Source: Pedobacter schmidteae (lineage in GTDB: Bacteria; Bacteroidota; Bacteroidia; Sphingobacteriales; Sphingobacteriaceae). From it: a stretch of 6,427 bases of DNA. Position 1 is the first letter of the stretch; the number at the start of each line of letters is the position of its first letter. Shown piece by piece: positions 1 to 6,427 of this stretch. The DNA lies in assembly GCA_945906015.1 (NCBI GenBank), contig CAMDQV010000119.1, positions 1-6,427 on the forward strand. Direction: 5' to 3'. The translations under genes were made by a program, and so were the position numbers. The notes under the pieces are model-generated. The model searched no databases, was not told where the DNA came from, and saw nothing but the letters and a program-made list of their open reading frames with translations.

Positions 1-558
1 ATAAAGTTACATCAAATAAGCTCTGATTATTTATCAAAGATAAGTGCTTTAAGTGCTCCTCAACAATTACTGGCCACAATTAAAATACCCAGTACTGAAG
101 AATTTAAAATAGAATTACTAGAAGGCAATTTCTCAATAGCATTAGACGGTATTCAGGATCCCGGTAATTTAGGTACAATCATACGTACGGCAGATTGGTT
201 TGGAATCACGCACATTATCTGTTCTATGGATACTGTTGAAGCATTCAACCCAAAAGTAGTACAGGCAAGCATGGGTTCACTGGCTAGGGTTAAGATTATA
301 TATTCAGACTTGAAAGATCTTTTTTCAAGAACAAAGCTTCCTGTTTATGGCGCTTTATTAGATGGTAAATCAATTTACAAAACTACTTTTGGTAAAGAAG
401 GAATCCTTTTATTAGGCAATGAGGGAAAAGGAATTAATGCTGATCTGATGAAAATGATTCGCTTTCCGGTCACTATTCCACGCCTGGGAAGTGCAGAATC
501 TCTGAACGTTGCAATTTCTGCATCCATATGCTGTGCTGAAATAAGAAGAAATTGTTAA
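1..558 (+). CDS. SpoU/TrmH-family RNA 2'-O-ribose methyltransferase, 5' end missing
   Basis: The frame is open from base 1 to a TAA at 556, giving 185 visible residues. Family members are usually about 240-270 residues, so the N-terminal part, including most of any L30e-like RNA-binding domain, lies outside the window. All three SpoU motifs of the knotted SPOUT fold are present. Motif 1 is DPGNLGTIIRTA (visible residues 53-64), with the conserved Asn and Arg. Motif 2 is LLLGNEGKGI (136-145). Motif 3 is IPRLGSAESLNVAISASI (159-176), which forms the SAM-binding knot. FNPKVVQASMGSLARV (82-97) is also typical. The family transfers a methyl group from SAM to a ribose 2'-OH in rRNA or tRNA, in the cytoplasm. 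Sequence alone does not separate an rRNA enzyme (RlmB-like) from a tRNA enzyme (TrmH-like), so I give no symbol. The ATG at 226 falls after motif 1 and is not the start. The family call is very secure; the substrate is unknown. Confidence 0.95.
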   Translation: MKLHQISSDYLSKISALSAPQQLLATIKIPSTEEFKIELLEGNFSIALDGIQDPGNLGTIIRTADWFGITHIICSMDTVEAFNPKVVQASMGSLARVKIIYSDLKDLFSRTKLPVYGALLDGKSIYKTTFGKEGILLLGNEGKGINADLMKMIRFPVTIPRLGSAESLNVAISASICCAEIRRNC

Positions 559-564
559 AAATTG

Positions 565-594
565 TTGGGTAGCAATTATAATTTGCTACTTTTG
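565..594 (+). promoter_or_regulatory. Bacteroidota-type promoter for tRNA-Cys and the small gene behind it
   Basis: TACTTTTG at 587-594 matches the Bacteroidota -7 element TAnnTTTG exactly. A TTG at 565-567 lies 19 bases upstream, the spacing expected for the -33 element. Transcription would start near 598-602, giving a short leader before the tRNA at 610. The match is seen in the sequence; the activity is inferred. Confidence 0.72.
569..589. promoter_or_regulatory. Perfect 7-bp inverted repeat between the -33 and -7 elements
   Basis: The arms GTAGCAA (569-575) and TTGCTAC (583-589) are perfect reverse complements around a 7-base spacer, TTATAAT. The repeat starts 10 bases after the methyltransferase stop codon and its right arm overlaps the first three bases of the tRNA promoter's -7 element. 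Two readings are possible. It may be a weak terminator for the methyltransferase, since four T's follow from 590. It may instead be an operator whose occupation would block the tRNA promoter. The symmetry is seen; the role is unknown. Confidence 0.45.
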
Positions 595-609
595 CATTCC
601 TTTATAAAA

Positions 610-680
610 GGTCGGGTGGCCGAGTGGCTAGGCAGAGGTCTGCAAAACCTTTTACAGCGGTTCGAATCCGCTCCTGACCT
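610..680 (+). tRNA. tRNA-Cys (anticodon GCA)
   Basis: A full cloverleaf can be folded by eye in 71 bases. The acceptor stem pairs 610-616 with 673-679 (seven pairs, one of them G-U). The D stem is GCC/GGC (619-621 with 631-633). The anticodon stem pairs 635-639 with 647-651 around the loop CTGCAAA, with anticodon GCA at 642-644. A four-base variable loop follows. The T stem pairs 656-660 with 668-672 around TTCGAAT. The unpaired base at 680 is T (U73), the discriminator base typical of tRNA-Cys. The 3' CCA is not encoded (CAT follows), so it must be added by nucleotidyltransferase. No mismatch suggests a pseudogene. Confidence 0.97.
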
Positions 681-705
681 CATAAAAAAAATTAAATTTA
701 AAACC

Positions 706-888
706 ATGGGTGTTACACGTTTAAAAAGAAAAGACAGAAAAAATAAAACCACTTCACGTTTAGAGGTTCAATTTTTAAAACTAGGCCGGGATATTGAAAT
801 CGGTAGTCGTTCGGCAGAATCTGCAAAAAGTCAGGTTAGCAAAAACAATGCTGTTTTAGCTGCAATCGAGGCCGCTGCAAAAAAATAA
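706..888 (+). CDS. small, strongly basic protein of unknown function (60 aa)
   Basis: The reading frame stays open upstream through the tRNA-Cys gene, so the real start must lie after 680. The only suitable start is the ATG at 706, which gives 60 residues beginning MGVTRLKRKDRKNK. The first 18 residues carry eight Lys/Arg, and the whole protein has 15 Lys/Arg against 6 Asp/Glu. The C-terminal third is Ala/Ser-rich and probably helical (AVLAAIEAAAKK at the end). There is no signal peptide, membrane segment or cysteine pair. The composition resembles that of small ribosome- or nucleic-acid-associated proteins, but that is inference. I have the impression that similar short proteins beginning MGVTRLKRK occur in related genomes, and cannot confirm it here. 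The gene starts 25 bases after tRNA-Cys with an A/T-only-like leader and no Shine-Dalgarno or promoter element between them. It ends 22 bases before a strong terminator, so it appears to be expressed from the tRNA promoter. Confidence 0.75.
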   Translation: MGVTRLKRKDRKNKTTSRLEVQFLKLGRDIEIGSRSAESAKSQVSKNNAVLAAIEAAAKK

Positions 889-910
889 ATTTTCTTAGAT
901 TTAAGAATCC

Positions 911-946
911 AATCCTGATCAGATCTGATCAGGATTTTTTTGTTTT
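911..946 (+). terminator. intrinsic terminator after the tRNA-Cys/small-protein unit
   Basis: Bases 911-936 are a perfect 26-base palindrome. As RNA it folds into an 11-bp stem (911-921 with 926-936) closed by the loop GATC. A run of T's (935-941, then TTTT after one G) follows directly, as in Rho-independent termination on the plus strand. On the minus strand the bases after the hairpin are only loosely T-rich, so it may weakly stop pyrD transcripts as well. No better terminator for pyrD was seen between 947 and 1080. Confidence 0.88.
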
Positions 947-1080
947 ATGCTGAATGGATTAACATTCTGATTCAATAAAAATGAGTGGATTTTAACAGAT
1001 CTCTCCATGAGTCATTTTAATTTTAAAACTAAATATGCTTGGCATTTTCGAGATGACGATAATTCTTACAGTATTGTGAT

Positions 1081-2100
1081 CTATAATAAGCCTTTCAGTA
1101 TCCTCTTAACCAATCCAGGTCCCTCATAGATAAAACCTGTATAGATCTGGATCAAAGATGCTCCAGCTTGGATCTTTTCAATGGCATCTTCAGATGAATG
1201 AATTCCTCCAACTCCTATAATCACAAAAGATTTATTTGAATGTTCAGAAAGATAGCGAATAACCTCGGTTGAGCGACTGCTTAAAGGTTTTCCGCTTAAT
1301 CCTCCACTTTCTTTTTTCAAATTCTCTGATGATATTAAATCATCGCGAGAGATGGTCGTGTTGGTAGCGATAACCCCTGCAATCTTTGTTTCCATCACAA
1401 TCTCAATAATATCATCCAACTGAGAATTAGTTAGATCTGGAGCTATTTTAAGCAAAATTGGCCTTGATATCTGATTTTTATTATTTCGCTGCTGAAGTGT
1501 ATTAAGGATATGTTTAAGCGGTTCTTTTTCTTGTAATTCACGTAACCCAGGTGTATTAGGAGAACTCACATTCACTGCAAAGTAATCCACCACATCAAAT
1601 AAACGATCAAAGCATTTGATATAGTCACTAACCGCATCTTCATTGGGCGTAAGTTTATTTTTACCTATATTTCCTCCAATGATCAAGCCTTTCCTTTGTA
1701 CCTGTTTTAAACGTGCTGCAACAACATCAACCCCCTGATTATTAAAGCCTAAACGGTTTATTAATGCATCATCCTGAGGCAAACGAAACATCCGAGGCTT
1801 TTCATTACCTGGTTGTGGCAAGGGTGTAACCGTTCCAATTTCAATAAAACCAAATCCAAATTCAGCTAGCTCCTCAATCATTGAAGCATTCTTATCAAAA
1901 CCTGCAGCTAATCCCAGTGGATTCTTAAACTTTAAACCTAATACTTCTGTGGCAAGTCGTTTATCATCTAATTGATAGAGGTTTTTCAAAAATGATTTTA
2001 CACCCCATATCCGATTTACTCTTTGTAATGCTCCGGTAACGACATAATGAATAATTTCAGGATCAAATTGAAATAACAGGGGTTTAATCAGTTTGTACAT
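1081..2100 (-). CDS. pyrD: dihydroorotate dehydrogenase (quinone), class 2
   Basis: Catalyses the fourth step of de novo pyrimidine synthesis, oxidising dihydroorotate to orotate with FMN and passing electrons to membrane quinone. The 339-residue length is close to E. coli PyrD (336), and the start MYKLIKPLLFQFDPEIIHYV aligns with the family start, which settles the ATG. Residues 1-40 form the helical extension that marks class 2 and docks on the membrane. Visible motifs are NPLGLAAGFDKNA (60-72), EIGTVTPLPQPGNEKPRMFRL (87-107), GGNIGKNK (142-149), VNVSSPNTPGLRELQ (176-190), LLKIAPDL (216-223), ATNTT (245-249), GGLSGKPL (266-273) and GVGGI (296-300). The second Ser of VNVSSPNT (Ser180) corresponds to the catalytic base of class 2 enzymes. 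Nothing is truncated. The gene converges on the terminator of the small-protein gene and diverges from the membrane methyltransferase gene. A -7 promoter element ends four bases before the ATG. Confidence 0.97.
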   Translation of the reverse strand: MYKLIKPLLFQFDPEIIHYVVTGALQRVNRIWGVKSFLKNLYQLDDKRLATEVLGLKFKNPLGLAAGFDKNASMIEELAEFGFGFIEIGTVTPLPQPGNEKPRMFRLPQDDALINRLGFNNQGVDVVAARLKQVQRKGLIIGGNIGKNKLTPNEDAVSDYIKCFDRLFDVVDYFAVNVSSPNTPGLRELQEKEPLKHILNTLQQRNNKNQISRPILLKIAPDLTNSQLDDIIEIVMETKIAGVIATNTTISRDDLISSENLKKESGGLSGKPLSSRSTEVIRYLSEHSNKSFVIIGVGGIHSSEDAIEKIQAGASLIQIYTGFIYEGPGLVKRILKGLL

Positions 2101-2104
2101 ACAG

Positions 2105-2112
2105 CAAAGTTA
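2105..2112 (-). promoter_or_regulatory. -7 promoter element of pyrD
   Basis: On the minus strand these bases read TAACTTTG, an exact match to TAnnTTTG. It ends four bases before the pyrD ATG, so the predicted transcription start falls on or next to the A of the start codon. No TTG stands at the usual -33 distance (there is no CAA on the plus strand between 2116 and 2157), so the upstream half is weak or absent. Confidence 0.55.
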
Positions 2113-2239
2113 CAAGTTTGATTTATATTTTTATTTGGGAAGCCATATAATTACATTCAAATTTTAATCAATTGTTTAATTTACAAACCATATTGCCCAA
2201 TAAATTGAGCAAAAACCTTAACATAAGTAATTTACAAGA

Positions 2240-2270
2240 TTTGCAAATAGAATTTTAATATTTACATTTG
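2240..2270 (+). promoter_or_regulatory. Bacteroidota-type promoter for the membrane methyltransferase gene
   Basis: TTTG at 2240-2243 and TACATTTG at 2263-2270 match both halves of the -33/-7 consensus, with 19 bases between them. This is the best promoter match in the window. Transcription would start near 2274-2278, leaving an AT-rich leader of about 25 bases without a Shine-Dalgarno sequence. Confidence 0.75.
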
Positions 2271-2300
2271 GTTAACATTATCTTAATCTAACAATAATGA

Positions 2301-3053
2301 ATGGCCTTAACTGAGCAAATGGAAAGTCAGGGTGCCTGGCTATTTAAGTACCGAGGCATTTTACCACTGAGCATTTTCGCGATCGGAATCGTCTTATTTT
2401 TTAAAAATGAGTCAAATCCTAAAAACTGGATTCTACAAGACAACCTTCAAGAGAGTTTATATGAATTATCCTGTCTGCTGGTTGCTTTCCTTGGATTTTT
2501 TATCCGTGTGTATACCGTAGGGTATAGCCGGCCGAATACCTCAGGTAGAAATACGGAGCATCAGGTAGCTGATGTTTTAAACACAACGGGTATTTATTCA
2601 ACCATGAGAAACCCACTTTATGTAGGTAATTTTTTCATGTGGCTTGGAATTGCAATGCTCACAGGTAATTTTTGGTTTATAATTGCCTTTACCCTCTTTT
2701 ATTTTTTATACTACGAACGAATTATTTTCACTGAAGAGCAGTTTTTAAAGAATAAATTTGGAGAGGCCTATTTAGAATGGGCAAAAAAAACACCGATCAT
2801 CGTTCCAAAGCTTAGCTCATTTAAAAAAGCGGATTATAATTTCAACTGGAAAAAAGTTCTTCGTCAAGAAAAAAACGGACTTGCGGCACTTCTGATTATA
2901 TTTTGTCTTTTTGATATTGGCGGAGAACTAGTTAAAGCGCAAAGAAATTTTAATGAAGCGTTATATAGCGCAGGAGCAGCTTCAATTGTTTTATATTTCA
3001 TATTGAAATTCATCAAATATAACACGAAGCTACTTCAAGATCCTGAATACTAA
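2301..3053 (+). CDS. membrane methyltransferase, isoprenylcysteine/phospholipid methyltransferase superfamily
   Basis: A 250-residue integral membrane protein with hydrophobic segments near residues 19-34, 53-71, 107-139 (long enough for a helical hairpin), 192-206 and 223-237. The diagnostic region is GIYSTMRNPLYVGN (97-110) followed by EEQFLKNKFGEAYLEWAKKTP (145-165). This corresponds to the SAM-binding RHPxYxG...E...FGxxYxxY pattern of the ICMT/PEMT superfamily, with Asn replacing the usual His of RHP. Bacteria lack prenylated proteins of the eukaryotic kind, so a lipid or other envelope substrate is more likely. Leptospira LmtA, a lipid A 1-phosphate methyltransferase from this superfamily, is a possible functional analogue, but that is inference. 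The two C-terminal membrane segments after residue 190 lie beyond the usual catalytic core. An out-of-frame ATG at 2297 opens a five-codon frame that overlaps the start. Met7 (2319) is an alternative start. Its own promoter lies just upstream. Confidence 0.88.
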   Translation: MALTEQMESQGAWLFKYRGILPLSIFAIGIVLFFKNESNPKNWILQDNLQESLYELSCLLVAFLGFFIRVYTVGYSRPNTSGRNTEHQVADVLNTTGIYSTMRNPLYVGNFFMWLGIAMLTGNFWFIIAFTLFYFLYYERIIFTEEQFLKNKFGEAYLEWAKKTPIIVPKLSSFKKADYNFNWKKVLRQEKNGLAALLIIFCLFDIGGELVKAQRNFNEALYSAGAASIVLYFILKFIKYNTKLLQDPEY

Positions 3054-3172
3054 TTAATCCAAGCAATCTGAATAATTCAATACGATTACAATTAAAATAT
3101 ACGCCAATATTCCAACTCAAAGGAAAATCATTTAGGGGCGTGCTTTTCGAAAAAAATAATCCATAAAATCTG

Positions 3173-3180
3173 TACTTTTG
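3173..3180 (+). promoter_or_regulatory. -7 promoter element of the ABC-F gene
   Basis: TACTTTTG is an exact TAnnTTTG match and is identical to the element before tRNA-Cys. It ends six bases before the ATG at 3187, so the predicted transcript begins at or within about three bases of the start codon. No clear TTG stands 17-21 bases upstream; a T-rich stretch (3144-3147) is too far away. Confidence 0.6.
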
Positions 3181-3186
3181 CGGCAA

Positions 3187-5106
3187 ATGATCGCAATAAA
3201 TAATCTAATATTCGAGATCGGTGCAAGGGCATTATACGACGAAGCAAACTGGCACATTAAACCGGGCGAAAAAATCGGTCTGATCGGTGCAAATGGAACT
3301 GGTAAAACTACACTGTTAAAAATAATTGTTGGAGACTATGCCGCTACAAGTGGAACCATCTCCATGGCAAAAGATATTAAGATTGGTTATCTGAATCAGG
3401 ATCTTCTTTCTTATCAGAGTGATAAAAGTATATTGCATGTTGCTATGGAGGCTTTTGAACGTCAAAACCAGCTACATACAGAAATAGAATCCATTCTTAA
3501 GAAACTGGAAACAGAATATACCGATGACCTTCTTCATAAGTTAAGTGATAAACAGAATGAATTTGAAGCTCTTGACGGATACAGCATTGAATACCGCGCA
3601 CATGAAATCATGGCCGGTCTGGGTTTCAGTGAGGTAGATACGCAGCGTACTCTTTCAGAATTTTCAGGAGGATGGCGCATGCGTGTGATGCTTGCAAGGA
3701 TATTACTCCAGAGCCCCGACATCTTGTTGCTAGATGAGCCTACCAACCACCTAGATCTTCCATCTATCAAATGGCTTGAAACCTATTTGCAGGCTTTTGA
3801 AGGAGCAATCGTGATTGTTTCGCACGACAGGTATTTCCTAGATAGAGTTGTGAAGAAGATTGTTGAGTCAAGAAAAGGCAAACTGATTCCATATGCAGGA
3901 AATTACAGTTTTTATGTAGATGAAAAAGGACTAAGAGAAGAAATTCAAAGCGGACAGTTTAAAAACCAGCAGGCTAAGATCAAACAAGAAGAGCGTCTAA
4001 TTGAGCGTTTCAGGGCTAAAGCGAGCAAAGCTAAAATGGCCCAATCGCGAATCAAGGCCCTTGAAAAAATGGAGCGTGTGGATGATGTAGATGATGACAA
4101 TCCATCGGTTAACTTCAGCTTTAAATTTAGCAAGCAATCTGGAAGACATGTTATACGTATCGAAGATTTGAACAAGTCTTATCCGGGTGTGCCAATTGTT
4201 AAAAATGCTACAGCTACCATTGAAAAGGGAGATAAAATAGCCCTTATCGGTGCAAATGGTCGTGGTAAATCAACAGTTCTTAAGATCATTGCTGGTGCAG
4301 ATAAAAATAATTTTACCGGTATGTGTGAAACCGGGCATAATGTAACACAAACATTTTTTGCTCAGCATCAGCTAGAAGCTCTCCATTTAGAGAACACGCT
4401 AATTCAGGAACTGCAGGCATTTGCTCCCAAACATACAGAAACAGAATTGCGTTCTATTTTAGGATGTTTTCTATTTACAGGAGATGATGTTTTCAAAAAG
4501 ATCAAGGTTCTTTCTGGAGGAGAAAAATCAAGGGTTGCACTTGCCAAAGCTTTAACTGCTGATGCAAACTTCCTGATCCTAGATGAGCCTACCAATCACT
4601 TGGACATTGCCTCTGTAAACATTCTGATATCTGCATTAAAACAGTACGAAGGAACATTTATTGTAGTATCTCACGATAGGTATTTACTTGATAATGTGGC
4701 TAATAAGATTTGGTTCATTGAAGATCAAGGGATCAAAGAGTACCCGGGAACTTATGAAGAATATGAAGAATGGAGCTCCAAAAGAGTTTATGTTCCTAAA
4801 AATATGGTAGAAACACCTAAAAAAGAAGAAAAGAAAGAAGAGAAACCAAAGGTTCAAACTGACGATAAAAGTAAAGAGATTAAGAAACTAAATCTTGAAC
4901 TGCAAAAACTTGAAGCTGAGATTGCAGAAATGGAAAATTCTGTAAAAGAAGCCGAATTAGAACTTAGCAAAGAAGAAGTTTATACTGATCCTGAGAAACT
5001 ATCTGAAGCAAACAGACATTATCAGCAGTTAAGCCCACGTTTATTAAAAGCCCAGGCTGAATGGGAACGCATGGTTGAAGAAATCATGGAACTTGAGGGG
5101 AACTAA
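3187..5106 (+). CDS. ABC-F family ATPase (Uup/YheS/EttA-like ribosome-associated factor)
   Basis: A soluble protein of 639 residues with two ABC ATPase domains and no membrane segments. Members act on ribosomes rather than as transporters. Domain 1 has Walker A GANGTGKTT (34-42), signature FSGGW (159-163), Walker B LLLDEPTNHLD (180-190, catalytic Glu184) and switch SHD (212-214). Domain 2 has GANGRGKST (355-363), LSGGE (442-446), LILDEPTNHLD (463-473, Glu467) and SHD (495-497). Both ATP sites look active. Between them lies the basic helical ABC-F linker (about 240-305, including KMAQSRIKALEKMERV). A Lys/Glu-rich hinge (543-555) leads to a C-terminal coiled coil (about 561-636), as in Uup and YheS. 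The linker shows no sign of the long extension of antibiotic-resistance ABC-Fs, so a housekeeping role is likelier. I chose the ATG at 3187 because MIAINNLIFEIG begins the first domain and the in-frame TTG at 3178 lies inside the -7 element. It follows the membrane methyltransferase gene by 133 bases. Confidence 0.95.
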   Translation: MIAINNLIFEIGARALYDEANWHIKPGEKIGLIGANGTGKTTLLKIIVGDYAATSGTISMAKDIKIGYLNQDLLSYQSDKSILHVAMEAFERQNQLHTEIESILKKLETEYTDDLLHKLSDKQNEFEALDGYSIEYRAHEIMAGLGFSEVDTQRTLSEFSGGWRMRVMLARILLQSPDILLLDEPTNHLDLPSIKWLETYLQAFEGAIVIVSHDRYFLDRVVKKIVESRKGKLIPYAGNYSFYVDEKGLREEIQSGQFKNQQAKIKQEERLIERFRAKASKAKMAQSRIKALEKMERVDDVDDDNPSVNFSFKFSKQSGRHVIRIEDLNKSYPGVPIVKNATATIEKGDKIALIGANGRGKSTVLKIIAGADKNNFTGMCETGHNVTQTFFAQHQLEALHLENTLIQELQAFAPKHTETELRSILGCFLFTGDDVFKKIKVLSGGEKSRVALAKALTADANFLILDEPTNHLDIASVNILISALKQYEGTFIVVSHDRYLLDNVANKIWFIEDQGIKEYPGTYEEYEEWSSKRVYVPKNMVETPKKEEKKEEKPKVQTDDKSKEIKKLNLELQKLEAEIAEMENSVKEAELELSKEEVYTDPEKLSEANRHYQQLSPRLLKAQAEWERMVEEIMELEGN

Positions 5107-5141
5107 ATTTCAAGTTTCCACATTTTTTAAGCAAGGATTAA

Positions 5142-6427
<1,286 letters not shown>

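Noticed and set aside
562..705. N-terminal extension of the small basic protein upstream of 706
   Set aside because: This stretch of open frame runs through the promoter and the complete tRNA-Cys gene, so it is not coding; the real start is the ATG at 706.
1007..1129. 41-codon frame on the plus strand (MSHFNFKTKYAW...)
   Set aside because: It overlaps the 3' end of pyrD in antisense, has no promoter element in front and matches nothing I recognise; it looks like chance.
2177..2237. 10-base direct repeat TAATTTACAA at 2177-2186 and 2228-2237
   Set aside because: It is very AT-rich and imperfectly placed relative to the promoters; at this base composition it is close to chance.
2297..2314. 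Five-codon frame (MNGLN) overlapping the start of the membrane methyltransferase gene
   Set aside because: It could in principle affect initiation at 2301, but nothing beyond the overlapping ATGs supports a regulatory role.
3534..4595. Three minus-strand open frames inside the ABC-F gene (3534-3770, 3945-4175, 4404-4595)
   Set aside because: They mirror the ABC-F coding sequence, including the antisense of its Walker B and signature motifs, and show no protein features of their own.
3187..5106. Antibiotic-resistance ABC-F
   Set aside because: The linker between the ATPase domains and the C-terminal coiled coil resemble housekeeping Uup/YheS-type proteins, and no resistance or mobile genes lie nearby.
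5104..5111. TAAATTTC as a possible -7 element for the plug gene
   Set aside because: It misses the conserved final G, includes the ABC-F stop codon and has no TTG at the right upstream distance.

Overview
This window looks like ordinary core chromosome of a member of the Bacteroidota, most likely a sphingobacterial or related lineage (the genus is a guess). Four things point there. The DNA is AT-rich. The start codons lack clear Shine-Dalgarno sequences. Four matches to the Bacteroidota -7 promoter element TAnnTTTG lie just upstream of genes. The last gene belongs to the type IX secretion plug family (DUF5103), which is confined to this phylum.

Layout from left to right. (1) The 3' part of a SpoU/TrmH-family RNA 2'-O-ribose methyltransferase gene (+) enters from the left edge. 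(2) A tRNA-Cys(GCA) gene (+) has a near-consensus promoter that encloses a perfect 7-bp inverted repeat. It is followed 25 bases later by a 60-codon gene for a small, very basic protein, and then by a strong intrinsic terminator. The tRNA and the small protein appear to form one transcription unit. (3) pyrD (-), a class 2 quinone-linked dihydroorotate dehydrogenase of pyrimidine synthesis, converges on that terminator. (4) A 200-base divergent intergenic region carries one promoter for each side. (5) A membrane methyltransferase of the isoprenylcysteine/phospholipid methyltransferase superfamily (+) follows. (6) An ABC-F translation-factor-type ATPase (+) has a promoter element that ends 6 bases before its ATG. 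(7) The DUF5103 plug gene (+), with a signal peptide, runs off the right edge.

The genes do not form one obvious pathway; they cover RNA modification, tRNA supply, pyrimidine synthesis, probable envelope lipid methylation, ribosome function and protein secretion. I found no mobile element, CRISPR array or phage gene. The features most worth a second look are the probable leaderless transcripts of pyrD and the ABC-F gene, the tRNA-Cys/small-protein transcription unit, the inverted repeat inside the tRNA promoter, and the membrane methyltransferase, whose substrate is unknown.
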